NCBI GenBank assembly: GCA_964019695.1 | Contig: OZ026515.1 | Span: 39,076,994-39,140,993 of the forward strand | Source of the DNA: Loripinus fragilis | Taxonomy: Eukaryota > Mollusca > Bivalvia > Lucinida > Lucinidae | DNA: 64,000 nucleotides | Reading direction: 5' to 3' | Shown: positions 1 through 10,578 of the stretch, one piece after another | Layout: each line of letters starts with the position of its first letter | Position numbering within the stretch: the stretch's first letter is position 1 | Made by a program: the position numbers and the translations under genes | Notes under the pieces: model-generated | The model's input: only the letters and a program-made list of their open reading frames with translations | What the model was told of the DNA's origin: nothing | Database searches by the model: none

Positions 1-779
1 TTTAAACTAAACTAAAACAAAACAAAATTATACACAGGATCCACATTTGAGACCCATGTGCATTAGGCTAGGTTATTAGGCCTTCAAATTTGCTTGGAAA
101 TAAAATGCAAACATTGTTTATGAAAACGTTAGAACACGTTGTATGGTTAAAATTTACGATTTAGAAAGAACAACTTTTAAGAACATACGTCTGTTGCTAA
201 ATAAAATATCAAGAAATGTGTAATGTGGTCTTTTTTCATACTTGGCCTCTTACATAAGCTTATAAAAGATAGTGTGCAACATTGTGCCAATAGACAATAA
301 GGAATTGATAATTGTTGGTGATATTCATTATACTTGAGTATGAAGCTGGCACAACAAGTGTTGGGGGGGGGGGAAATAGTAAAAATGGCATAATATAGGA
401 TACGTTGATAAATTTGATCAGACAAGTTGCATTATACAGCATCCGTTCAGAGACATTCCCATTGCAGATAAAATGGTCAGCCCCAAACACAAAGTAATAA
501 AATATTTGTTCTAGTACAATTTTCATTTTTGACGTTGAAATGTAAATTTATAGTATGTAATTGCAGCTTTGGAACCATTACCTCAAATGTTTTCTATTTT
601 GAGTTGGAATCACCGATAGTACTTCTGATTTGGTGATAGGTATACATTTACAAAAATATTAATTTTGATCATTTTGGAAGTTACGTCAATTTTGATTGTT
701 GACAGGACCAATTTTCACTTAAGAATATCATTAGTTTGACTTTAAAGAAGTTAGTATAGCCAGAATTGATTATTGTCAA
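1..779. other. Gene-free AT-rich stretch
   Basis: I see no coding region, repeat family member or RNA gene here. The only compositional mark is a short poly-G run at about 363-373. The open frames on the minus strand have no recognisable motif. Confidence 0.5.
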
Positions 780-855
780 AATATATGTTCCGGATGCTTT
801 AAAGAAACGTCTCAGTGAGACGTTTCTCTTTAGCATCCAAAACATATATTTTGTG
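780..855. mobile_element. Family H hairpin element, copy 1
   Basis: A near-perfect palindrome with arms around GAAACGTCTC / GAGACGTTTC is bounded by GGATGCTTTA and its reverse form, then by ACATAT on both sides. The same architecture recurs at 4285-4450, at 39598-39722 and in part at 38127-38160. This is a short foldback-type MITE with no coding capacity. The class is not determinable because no clear target-site duplication is visible. Confidence 0.6.
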
Positions 856-1390
856 AGAAAATAGTTAAAATACTTCATAAACATACCATGCTATATCTAT
901 CCAATGCATTCTTTATTTAATTTGAGTAAAGCGGATACTACGAGCTATCAAAGTTCGATTTATTGAGGCTTTCCTCACGGACATATTGTAGGATCCGTGC
1001 TTTCCTGTTGGTCTTTCTCTGTGTTGTCTTTGCCTTGATGTGACATGCAGCCATAAAGTATATATTTATAGTAGCCTTTTCCCTTTGACTGCATTGAATC
1101 ACCGCATTATCCTCAAATACAAGTTGTTTACACATACTTCAAGAGCAAAATTTTTGTTTTAACAATTTCGAGTGATTATTATTTATGTTTTTACGCCGGG
1201 AATATACCCTCATCTTAAGGTAATCAATTTATACAAACAAACTTTATTGCACTTAAGTAGTCTGAGTTTGCAAAAAGACCAACAACGTATCAAACAGTTT
1301 GACACTGTTATAACTGTTCAAAGCCAGTCTTGATATGCCGTATTATGATTATAGCAGGGATGGGTGTAAAGACATTTCTATTGCCTTGCA
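856..1390. other. No recognisable feature
   Basis: AT-rich sequence. The minus-strand open frame near 938-1135 resembles no family I know and has no splice-site context. Nothing else is supported. Confidence 0.4.
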
Positions 1391-1735
1391 GTATACGCCC
1401 CTTGAGACCCAGTGGCCCAGGTTAGGCTGCTGTCCGTTCTAAGGCGGTGGTTCTGTTGTTGTTGACTTTTTGTTTATTGTTACTCCCATTGTGGGAGTCT
1501 GTAATTGTTCTATGTTTTGTTGTACGTTACTTTATGTCCATTCTAGTATTGCAATCATCTTGATGGGGAAGAGAGAGCTGATTGCTTTGCTTAATTTGTC
1601 TTCCTGGTGTCTCGTAATGGTTGAGCGGCTCTTCCTCGCGGTGCCACGGGGTTGTCTGCAGTTTGTGATTGTGGTATTTCCTGATCATACTCACTTACTA
1701 TTTTTGACTCCTGCCTCGTACAGCTAGGATCTTTC
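1391..1735 (+). repeat. Family F dispersed repeat, copy 1 (partial)
   Basis: Shares the ordered blocks CTGTCCGTTCTAAGGCGG, TGTTGTTG, a TACTCCCATTGTGG block, an ATGGGGAAGAGAG block and CTTCCTC...GGTGCCACGG with the copies at 7078, 18591 and 40709. An open frame at 1470-1727 is simply this repeat read in one frame. It lacks both the GGTGGGTTGG head and the CCTGATCTTTG tail, so it is an internal fragment. Confidence 0.75.
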
Positions 1736-1740
1736 TGTAC

Positions 1741-1875
1741 ACTGTTTGAAGCGTTGCGCACATGCAAGTGAGCATCCTTAAATATCCATTATATTTTGGG
1801 ATGGGTGAAGTTTTGAACGGTTGCGACAATCTAAAGATTCATTAAAGAGTTGCTTTGAGAATGTAAATATTCGAA
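1741..1875 (+). repeat. Family S repeat, copy 1
   Basis: The blocks GTTTGAAGCG, GAACGGTTG, TCTAAAGAT, CATTAAAG and TTGCTTTGA followed by AATGTAAATAT recur in the same order at 44210-44335. Two diverged copies of an unclassified dispersed repeat. No ORF. Confidence 0.55.
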
Positions 1876-2075
1876 TTGACATCTCTGTTTAATACTTAAG
1901 CAGAGATATGCCTTTTAAATTGAACTTTCTTTATGGCCATCGGTAAATACTGCGCTTCATCGTAGATCCAGATCCACTGACTACTGATCAAGTTTCACAT
2001 TTTGTCACACAGCCTGTGATGTCATTGTAATGAAAAGATAAACATCATTTAGCTAGGTGGAAGTTGACATACAAA

Positions 2076-2304
2076 TGAGCCAGTGCATGAGATTTTCAAC
2101 AATTTGGTATGTGCGACCAGCAAAGCCTCAGATCAGCCTGCGCATACGCGCAGTCTGATCAGAGCCTTTGCTAGTCGCATGAGTGTTCTATGATTGTTAA
2201 GCTACTGACTGAACACCATTTGGAGTTTCTAAGCTTAAAAGAAGGATACACAGACTCGTCTGAGTTTACACTTGTCAAAATGTCAAATTGTTGGAAATCT
2301 CATG
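2076..2304 (+). mobile_element. Family C MITE, copy 1
   Basis: Starts TGAGCCAGTGCATGAGAT and ends GTTGGAAATCTCATG, which pair as imperfect terminal inverted repeats. Inside is a hairpin, GATCAGCCTGCGCA...TGCGCAGTCTGATC-like with CGCGC at the turn, flanked by GCGACCAGCAAAGCC and its reverse. Three other copies lie at 22845, 23883 and 31350. Non-autonomous and non-coding; superfamily unknown. Confidence 0.8.
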
Positions 2305-3602
2305 ATAGTAAAATACCTGTGGATATGGCCTTGGGCAGAGTTGAGTAGCCCCCTATATCATACAGATAGCTGGTACAAGCTGTGTTAGGGTCCTTCATCA
2401 GGAACAACGCCGCCTCAGAACCTTTCTAAATGTTGTTATTGTTAGTCCCAGAGCCGCTATCTTTTCTATTTCATTTAGTTAGCAGTAATCTACACCACGA
2501 CCTCCTTGTGGTAGAGCAGCATCAGAAGCAAGGATAAGTCAACATGTATCATGTGTGTATGTCAATATACAGCTATTGGTTAATGAGGTGTTCTTAATAC
2601 ATGCATTAATTATGTAGAAACTGAATAAAACAGTTTAATATATGAATATGCATTACTTTGATAGAATTCCCAAACACAGATGTTTAACAATATTCCAAAA
2701 TAATCTATATCTCTAATATAAGTGACAAACACGATTCCTTTCTGTTATTGCCTGCTGTTCAAATGGTCAAACAGATTTATTTCCGTTTCTCTACACCTCT
2801 ATTGATAAATATGCATTTCCATATTGGCTCCGCCTTCTTTTATGAATTACCATAATAGTATTCGCTACCAGAAAAGGAAAATCCAATAAAGATGTTAAGG
2901 CAGTAGAAATAGCGAAAACTACTGTTTAGAATATGTAGAAATTGCTTTAAGTAAAACAACGAGGTCAAAAATTTATTGCTCACTCATATTGTTTGTATAA
3001 TATTGATTATTTCATACTAATAGCTGTTTAAAATAAACAAATGATTGAATTTCTCTGCGAACTGTCTGAGCTAGTTCTACACTGCCTGCCACTTCACCAG
3101 CGTGCTTAAGTCGTATTGGCGCATGCAATCAAAACAAGCCTTTCAGATAACTAGGAAGTCACTCCATGACTGTTTACAACATCATACACTATCATTGTCT
3201 AATTGCTTGCATAAACGTTGTCAAAATTATGACGGTAAATGTCCAAATATTTGTTACTAACATGGTAGATAAACAGAACCACTGTCACAAAATAACGTTA
3301 ATTTATCAAACACAGTATCCTTCGTTTGTAAGTTAAGATAACTATTCTCTTTATCAATATCCCCTTTCCTTAAATAACACCTCTCTATCACCAAGCGACT
3401 CATCACAATAGATTTGACTCCTCCCATTTTCTCTATCGCCGTATTTGATGTATGTACCCGAGTACACACCCGTATTTTCGCACTTTCACTGAACGATAAA
3501 AGCAATACGAAACTGTACCATAGAAAATAGACAGTTTGACTTGGATTTGACTCAACCTCCATATACGGATAATATTATTCCACGTTCATATCTTTGGTTG
3601 CA
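2305..3602. other. Gene-poor stretch with one unconfirmed minus-strand ORF
   Basis: No repeat family member is recognised. A 101-codon minus-strand frame at 3257-3562 begins with a hydrophobic stretch (YFLWYSFVLLLSF at residues 12-24) that could be read as a signal peptide, but there is no homology I recognise, no splice context and no codon-use contrast with its surroundings. I treat it as chance unless transcripts support it. Confidence 0.35.
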
Positions 3603-3659
3603 AGAACAGAGAAGACAGAGGTCAGACTGCGTGATACGCAGTCTGACCTCTCTGTTCTC
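3603..3659. repeat. Short near-perfect palindrome
   Basis: Arms GAGGTCAGACTGCGT and ACGCAGTCTGACCTC flank a three-base turn (GAT), extended outwards by AGAACAGAGA / TCTGTTCT. Its GTCAGACTGC core resembles the hairpin module in families A and C. Probably a minimal foldback MITE. Confidence 0.7.
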
Positions 3660-4284
3660 TATTCGCAAGAATAGCATCTTGATGGTTTGTATGCGTGAAG
3701 TTATTATTTTTTGAAATCAGGACGAATCTTTAACAATAGTTTAACGACCAAGATGTAGCTACCTACCAAAACGAAACGGAAAATTAACTCCGAAAATTCG
3801 ACTCATAACCCCCGAAAAAGGTCGAAAAATAAAATCTAAAGTTTAAGGTAGGACACACACGATTTAAAAACACTTTAAATATTTAAAGTAAATTATCAAC
3901 CATGTTCGGCAATTTTCAAATCAATGAATCTTCGATTTTCTAGATATAAAATGAACATACTGAATGTTTCCCCCGCTAAATTGAGCAGAAAGTGTACGCA
4001 TTGTCCTAAAATATGAATGGAAATAAATGTGTCAGCCAAGAAACATTTCAATTTCAAAACGCAGCTTGATACTTGGAAGCCATGAACGGGTGCATTCATT
4101 GTGATCTAACCAGACCTTAACATGGAAATATATAGGCCAGACCATGAGATTTTGCCTATGCGTGAAACAGCCACCTTTCCCTGTCTTCTCGTCTTCGCGT
4201 AAATTTTAACCCTTTATGCATGCACTAATAGATTCTTCATTCTGGTTTGATTTCAGGACTTTAGTAAAGAGTACGTAACGAAAA

Positions 4285-4450
4285 TTTACTTTTCTTAATT
4301 CTCAACCAAAACATATGTTGTGGGTACTCAAAAGAACCGTCTCAATGAGACGGTTCTTTTTAGCAACCAAAACATATGTTAAAATTGATAGGTAAGACAA
4401 TATTGGCAATTTTACGCTGAAAATTTTTGTTTATCTAAACCTGTGGATAA
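4285..4450. mobile_element. Family H hairpin element, copy 2
   Basis: TTTCTTAATTCTCAACC, then AAAACATATGTTGTGGGTAC, then the hairpin GAACCGTCTC aat GAGACGGTTC, then AACCAAAACATATGTT and a tail ending TTTGTTTATCTAAAC. The flanks match 39598-39722 closely, but the hairpin there is reduced to a few bases. Compared with copy 1 the stem differs by a paired C:G for A:T change. Confidence 0.7.
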
Positions 4451-4774
4451 ATAACATTTTGATGGTCCATTATATACATTGAGGGATCACAGACTACAAT
4501 TTCTATATAAAATTGTAAATGCATTTTTGTTTTAGCAAACAGCATAGGCCCTGATGAAGTTATTATACTGCACTTTCGTATTATCCTATGTTATCTGACG
4601 AACCTATTCATTGGCCTCATGACCTTACAAAAAACTGTTAAAATATCTTAAATGGTGCTTTGATTTCGTTTTCATTCAATTTCTTTAAAAATGCACATTA
4701 TAGAAGGCAGATACTAGAAAGACTGAGATACGCATCAATTTGTCATCCGTTTTGCTTAATCAAAACAAATGAGT

Positions 4775-4870
4775 ATGACCAGGAAACCACACAACCATAG
4801 TACCCACCCGTGGCACCATGAGGAAGAGACACAGAAAAAAGACGACGACAAGAAAACAAATATAGCAATC
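4775..4870 (-). repeat. Family F fragment
   Basis: On the minus strand this reads through the GGTGCCACGG and AATCATACTCA-like blocks of family F. Strongly diverged and short. Confidence 0.45.
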
Positions 4871-6711
4871 ATCTCTCTCTTTGTTTCTCTCTCTTCTTTG
4901 CTCTCTCTTCCTCTTCAATAGACTTACTCCATTTATTCACATTTTCACGTCTAATCCATGGTGAAGATTCTACCAGTAACCGGAGCTGCTATTCCTTCAA
5001 AGGCATGGCTTCTATTGTTGTAAGTTAGATGTTTGCTGTTGCTTCCATTGTGTGTGGTGTTTATATGTTTGTTTCTGGTTTCAAGATATAGTTCTTTGTT
5101 TCATTTCTAGTTTCACTCATGCTGTACTCATATATAAAACCTATGCAGTAGATAAAACCTTACACCCAACCATGAAACCCCCTGCTGTAGAGGCATGTTT
5201 ATAACTAACGCCATTTTTATAGAAGTTAATATCGCCCATGCATAAATGGAAGAACTTGATAAAAATCCCAAAAGTAGGAAAGTAGATTGTTCTTGACATG
5301 GCTATAAGCTGAAAGTAACGACAATTTACGCATAAAAGCCATTGAGCATGACACTTGAAACAATTCAGAACTTTGTTTCTAGGGTCATTTACCAGTTATG
5401 TATGATCTTTCGGTAGTCTTTACATTACTGTACAGACAGACAGTCGCATCTCAGCCGAGATTAAAGGCAAGTCACATGGATAGGAAGCTACAACTTATTC
5501 GAAGGCCAAACAACTTACCCCAGCTATGTTTAGCACTGTGTCATTTCTCAATGATTTAGAAAGATGTATAGTTGAAAAACACACTGTACACCAATCAATC
5601 TGTGAACACCAATAAATAGTAAGCTTTTTATTTGGTTGTAATATTATATGTATAGTATGAACTTTAGAGTTTATTGTAGGCATAGGCATATATCAGATTA
5701 GACTTGTGCAGTCCATTCAATTAGATTTTATATTCTCATGGAAACAAGTAACTCTCAAATACCTATCTTACTGAATTTTAAAGAATCTGGCAAACAGTTT
5801 GAAAGAGTTAAAGTGCTATTAGAGAGGATATTTTCTTCTTAGTATGATCTGTTGATTTAGAAAAAAATATTTCTACTGTTTGGACGATTGCCACTCTAAC
5901 ATCAGATTTGTCTTGATTTCAAAAGTGTCTTCCTTGTTCTGGATGAATATGTTTCTCAATCGTCCTTTTATGGAATATATTGTTATGGTATGGGACGATG
6001 TAGTATTTAGTATATCGTGATAAGTTCTCATGTCAGTCAGTCCACCATACCAGTGGCAACTGCTTTTGCGTCTCTGATGCTCTATGAATATATTCTGAGA
6101 GATTGGAAAGTTACAAAAAGACACAGATTACCCCCGAGATTTCCCTGATTATTTTCGTGATTTTTTGCCAGGCTTCAAGTTACTACAATTATTATCTCAT
6201 AGCACCTGAGCAAAAACGTTGTTGAAAGTAAACAAAGTGTTATCTTAGTTTGCGTGGGTGGGTCGTACGAATATCACAGTGGAGCCTATAATGTACTTTA
6301 GGGCAGTAAATGCCCTGGTCAGTATGTGCATCTTCGTATGTTAGTCTTAATACATTTTAAACCATATCAGAATTTATGGGTTTCGGTAGAATATTGTAAC
6401 AAGCGTGAATGTCATCGCAAAGAAAAAATGCACATATTTTGTCCTACCATATGCCCTTAAAGTCCGTTTCTTGAGCTATAGATGTAATATTTTAGCCAGT
6501 GTTTTCCCTGATCTGCGTTGCCAAGATATACCATGCACATACACGTAGCTATCTTTTTAGTCCATGATTTTGTGTTCGTTTTCTGTCTCGAAGCCAGGTT
6601 GGAAACAACACCTGTGAATAAGGAAGAATCACGCCTATACTTTAAATAGTAGACACTTATTTAACCTATCTATGTCTATTGTCTTCACATAGAAATGACA
6701 AGCAGCGTGGC
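4871..6711. other. No recognisable gene; CT-rich patch
   Basis: A degenerate CT-rich tract lies at about 4872-4918. The minus-strand frames at 5495-5689 and 5873-6124 have no family resemblance. Nothing else is supported. Confidence 0.4.
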
Positions 6712-6944
6712 CTAAAATGAAACGCCCCAGAGCAGAATGGGGGTCTTGAAAACTCTATTAGTCATCAACGTTTTTCAAAGAGGGCCGTACGAGCTTCCCT
6801 CGAGAAGCAATTGGACCCATTGGGTCCAATTACTTCTCGAGGGGGGTCCGTACCAGTATTTCTAAGGAAACATGTAGCAACTTATGATTTTCCAGGGGGG
6901 TTCCAGACGCCCTGCCCACTCCTTTGGATCCGCCCATGTAATCT
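6712..6944 (+). mobile_element. Family I element with hairpin, copy 1
   Basis: Carries a palindrome (CTCGAGAAGCAATTGGACCC and its reverse) at about 6797-6846, preceded by GTCATCAACGTTTTTCA and followed by GATTTTCCAGGGGGG and GGATCCGCCCATG. The copy at 47388-47622 is nearly the same element in the opposite orientation. Non-coding. Confidence 0.7.
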
Positions 6945-7077
6945 AATATGTGTCCTGCTAAATAAATTGATATGACACATTTAGCTATTTTTTCTATCGA
7001 GTTCCGTTATTAGCTGTGGTTTCCCCTTTATCGCAAGACGGTGAGTCCTTCCATAGATTCAATGACAACTCTGACCT

Positions 7078-7830
7078 AAACTTTCATCGGTGGGTTGGCG
7101 TCTGATGCTTGCCTTTGGTCGATCACATCATGGTTCAATTAGGGGTTTTCTCTGGCTCTGATTGTCTGTGAGTTGAGAACCCTTTTGTTCGTTTCATAAC
7201 ATTACAGTAAAGCCTGTGTAAAACGGCCACTCAAAAATAGAGAAAACGAAGATCTAAATGACAAAGTGTGTCTTAATGAAGGTTGAAAGTATTGCAGAAT
7301 GCTCCCCTTGGAGCATTATGCAAGACTTTTGACCTGCATTAAGCGACAATTGGTCTTGAAAACCATTTTTTGGTCTTTTTTGAGAGTGGCCGTTTTACAC
7401 AGGTTTTACTGTACTTTAATTTGATATGTTACCATGTGGTGATACATGACATAAGTTTGGAAGCCTCCACGCAAGCTAAACATTTATTCTGTGTTTTAAC
7501 GATGAAAGACTCTAGGGCAAAGATTTGGACAGTAAAATTATTTTAAGCCCCCCTCCCCCGGTGGCTTAGGATGCTGTCCGTTCAAAGGTGGTTGTTCTGT
7601 TGTTGTTGGTTCATTGTTTATTGTTGCATCCGATATGTGTGTGTGTGTTTTTTGTGTTTAGTCCTTGTTTTGTAATACAGTAATTAGTATATTTTCTATT
7701 TTTGCAATTATCTCGCTGAGAAAGAGAGAGCTGGTTTCATTACCTGTATTTTGTTCTTGTTTGTTGTCAAGTTGCTGTTAGTTTTGTGTTTCTCTTGGTG
7801 CCGTGGCTTTGGTCGTGGCATTTCCCGTTC
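7078..7830 (+). repeat. Family F dispersed repeat, copy 2, split by a MITE
   Basis: Head CATCGGTGGGTTGGCGTCTG, then a GAGTTGAGAACCCTTTTGTT block, then a family E insertion (7203-7413), then GATACATGACA, AGACTCTAGGGC, GATTTGG-CAGTAAAAT and GCTGTCCGTTC blocks in the same order as the uninterrupted copy at 18591-19150. The plus-strand frame at 7751-8008 is the 3' part of this repeat plus flank. No coding role is supported. Confidence 0.75.
7203..7413. mobile_element. Family E MITE (TA target site), copy 1
   Basis: TIRs CAGTAAAGCCTGTGTAAAAC and its reverse bound the element, with TA on each side (7203-7204 and 7412-7413). The interior repeats TGCAGAATGCTCCCC / GGAGCATTATGCA as an inner hairpin, followed by GGTCTTTTTTGAGAGTGGCCG. 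TA duplication and TIR form suggest a Tc1/mariner-type MITE. It is inserted in a family F copy. Confidence 0.85.
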
Positions 7831-8127
7831 ATACTCACTTAATGTTACCTATTTAACAGTGTTGAAAAAAACATACACGTTAGCGAGAAACTTGGCTTTT
7901 ATGAAATTTTGTATTGTTTGTTTTGTTGCTTTACGTCTCAAGGCAACAGCTATGGTCATTGCGGGACGGTCAGTTCACCTAACCACACTTTTTCCTGAGC
8001 AAGCTTGAACAAGCAGTTAACCAGCACTTATGAAATTATTTTCATGTTTGTTTGTTTTGATTCTTAACATCAAAGACACCAATTTTTCAGTCATGTAGGA
8101 ACTGGTCTTTCTGGGTTGAATCAGTAT

Positions 8128-8236
8128 TAAACAGAGGATAAAGTTTCTTGCTGAAGGACACAGCGTAGTGCCTCCAGTGAGGCTCTAATCCACAAACCCT
8201 CGATCTGGAGCCAAGCAGTCACCGCGCTCATGTTAT
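8128..8236 (-). mobile_element. tRNA-derived SINE (family G), decayed
   Basis: Read on the minus strand it gives a box-B-like GGTTTGTGGATTAGAGCC and then GTGTCCTTCAGCAAGAAAC, matching the body of the SINE copies at 25885 and 37466. The A box is poorly kept. Truncated by, or adjacent to, the mariner element that starts at 8251. Confidence 0.55.
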
Positions 8237-8250
8237 TTTTACAGTTGCAA

Positions 8251-9548
8251 TATACGAGGGGCGTTCATTTAATTGTGGAACTGGGTTTCTGCAAGGCGCA
8301 TTATAGGACGTATCCATATTTCATTCATTTCAACCGGTTGATGTGTTCTCCCTTGACAGAAACTCAATTTCTAGTGTTAAAATCCAGGCTCTGAATGCAG
8401 ATAAGTAGTCTTTTTGGGACACACTCTATAGACACTGAACATTGACACTGTCAGGAGCATTTTGGGGCTAATATCGATGTCTGGATAGATTGTTTTTTCA
8501 GTAAAGTAAACAGGAAAAAGTAACAGGGACTCAACTATGGTGAATAAGACGGACTGTGGAGCTGTACCACAGTTTCTGTTTCCAGGAAATCCTGACCCAG
8601 TTTACTCTTGTGGGCCTATGCATTGTTATGAATAAAGCACAAGTAACTTAGATCAGTTGCATGTTTGCTTTTCGCATGTTTTCTTTTTCATTTTTGAAAC
8701 CACGTTGTTCTTATAGAACTACCTGTAACTTGTCGAGCTTTGGCACTTAAACTTGAACAATGGGCCAATCAGAATTCAGAAATAAGAAATATGAAACTTT
8801 TCCCAGAGCTTTTTGTTCTTCTACGATGGCAGGCCTAGCTTGTTTTATGTACAACCAATGCTTATTATTGACGCGTCTCTGGGGCTTTTCTGATATTCTA
8901 GATTTGTCACAATTTTGACACTTTAAAAAAATGACATTTCCATACTAATAGCCTATTTTGTTATTTAGCCAAGCGATGGGGTACACTGAGAACAAACCTT
9001 TCTAAGTTTTAACTGCTGAGTCAAATCTTACGAGCTGATCCCGATAATATGCTAACACTCTGAGCAATATTTATCAATGTAAGTCTGGCGTCTTGTTTAA
9101 TCAGGCGTGTCACAGCATCACTATAAGCATTGGTTTACAACAATTTTGGGCTGACCAGGACGGGAATCATCTTTGTGGTTAGTGAAACCATCTTGAAATT
9201 TCTTGTGTCACCTGAAAACTAACGTTTTGGATGTTCTATGTTTCTGCTACAGATCATTATATGTCTGTGAACCTGAAATATTCAGATTAATGCGACCTTC
9301 AATATAGGTCCTTATTTCAAAACTTGCTTGAGTTTTCATTAAACAAACAATGTTTTGGCCAGTGCAATTACGACTGCGCATGTTTGAACTTTCAATAACT
9401 TTTGAAAGAGTGAACGGATTAGAACAAAATTTTGTTCCATTATTCTAAACCACTCCTCCCTTAAATTACCGCAATTTCCACGAGTTTCTTATAGCCATGT
9501 GATAAGGAGGCGCAATAGTAACCGAATTAAATGAACGTCCCTCGTATA
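8251..9548 (-). mobile_element. Full-length degraded mariner transposon
   Basis: Terminal inverted repeats of about 24 bp (CGAGGGGCGTTCATTTAATT at 8255 and its reverse ending at 9544, one mismatch) are flanked by TATA on both sides, consistent with TA duplication. The length, about 1.3 kb, is usual for mariner. The transposase is on the minus strand and is broken (see the pseudogene entry). Probably an old copy, given the many stops and shifts, although the TIRs are well kept. Confidence 0.93.
8375..9235 (-). pseudogene. Mariner transposase pseudogene
   Basis: Mariner transposases cut and paste DNA at TA sites with a DD(34)D catalytic triad. Reading the minus strand across frames gives the family blocks in order: HKKFQDG then DDSRPGQPKIVV near 9136-9190 (end of the N-terminal domain), ARLTLINIAQSVS near 9046-9096, a VPHRLAK block near 8966-8986 (the usual WVPH linker), a GKVSYFLFLNSD-like block, HSPSYSP then LSPCYFFLF near 8505-8572 (family form PYSPDL..CDYFLF), and a QKDYLSAFRAWI block near 8385-8420. 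Stops and frame changes separate the blocks. The third catalytic Asp, expected after the Cys of CDYFLF, is read as Tyr (codon at 8520-8522), so it is dead on that ground alone. Block order and size leave little doubt about the family. Confidence 0.92.
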
Positions 9549-9834
9549 ACTATAAAATAAGATGGTTTACACATGCAATGGCATATGATAAAAAACAATG
9601 CTAGCACTCCACTTACTGCCATATGATGTCAAGGGAAATTGAGTACTACCTTGTCATCAATAGGAACTAATCATCCGCGAACAAAACACGTATTTTATTT
9701 CAGAGCAAACAAGGTAAAAGTTAGGAGGTGTATTGATATGAACTAATTCTTGAAACACTAACATTTTACAAGTAAACTCATGTTGACAAACACGCTTTTG
9801 CAATCAGACAGACAATGCCTGTTTCTCTGGGGGA

Positions 9835-10083
9835 TTAAACCCTTAAAGCGCCAGCCAAAAGTCTGCATCTGAAAGTATCGTCTGCTGATGCCATCTGCTG
9901 CAAATAATGCCAAACATTATTAACTTATTTAAGTGTAGAAGCAAACAATGTGGACCAAGATCCGACTGCTACTACAGGAGCAGTCTGATCTGGCTCCAAA
10001 TTGTTTGTCAAACAGGCTTGTAAAACATTTCAGCAGACGATAAAACAGACAACATTTGTTGCGATTGGTGCTTTAAGGGTTAA
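9835..10083. mobile_element. Family A MITE (TTAA-flanked), copy 1
   Basis: Termini CCCTTAAAGCGCCAGCC and GGTGCTTTAAGGG pair and are flanked by TTAA or TTAAA. Inside are CGTCTGCTG near the left end, CAGCAGACGA near the right, and a central imperfect hairpin GATCCGACTGCT...GGAGCAGTCTGATC. TTAA targets and CCC...GGG ends are typical of piggyBac-type elements, so this is probably a piggyBac-mobilised MITE. Confidence 0.8.
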
Positions 10084-10156
10084 CCATTGTATTGTTTCTT
10101 AAGGCACTACTATCAACAAATCAAATGTTCATGATATTAAGCGTTAAATTATTCTT

Positions 10157-10400
10157 TGTACTGTCCTGCTAGCCAAGAGTGACAGTGAAGTCAGTGACGG
10201 CATGTTTTGTTTACAAAGTTATCAGGGACTTAGAATCGATAGATCACTTTTGTATTAATCCTATCCCGCGGATAGGATTAATACATAGGTGATCTATCGA
10301 TTCGCGTTATCTCAAGTGGAGTGTACAAGTTAAAATTTTACTTAACAATTGTAAACAAAATAGCACGTCACTGTCACTCTTGGCTGGCAGGACAGTACAT
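10157..10400. mobile_element. Foldback MITE with long inverted arms
   Basis: The first 32 bases (TGTACTGTCCTGCTAGCC onward) pair with the last 32 with one mismatch, and the inner halves also pair: GTTTGTTTACAA / TTGTAAACAAA-like and AATCGATAGATCAC / GTGATCTATCGATT around the centre TATCCCGCGGATA. The whole 244 bp can fold into one hairpin. No ORF. Only one copy is seen in the window. Confidence 0.85.
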
Positions 10401-10460
10401 GTGTACGTGTATGTACATGCATGTACATCTTTCTTGTGGCGCTATCATATAGAGACCTGA

Positions 10461-10578
10461 AGCCATCTATGTTTCCTCTTTTTGTATGCGAGCAGCACAG
10501 GCTGTGATGAGACTGTATGCATACGCAGGCTCATTTGAATCTTTGCAACAAGTACCAAAATCTTATGTTGTGGCTTAA
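10461..10578. repeat. Family D repeat, copy 1
   Basis: Order CATCTATGTTTCC, TGCGAGCAGCACAGGCT, a TGCATACGCAGGCTC core, then AAGTACCAAAATCTTATG. The same order recurs at 17445, 46965 and 53700. Related in design to family C (GCGAGCAG...TGCGCA...AAATC-CATG) but more diverged. Confidence 0.5.

Noticed and set aside
1470..1727. ORFs at 1470, 18909 and 40953 as a related membrane protein family.
   Set aside because: Their similarity comes from the non-coding family F repeat; the reading frame is not kept between copies.
3257..3562. Small secreted protein on the minus strand (hydrophobic N-terminus, several Cys).
   Set aside because: Only the hydrophobic stretch supports it; no homology, no conserved Cys pattern and no gene context.
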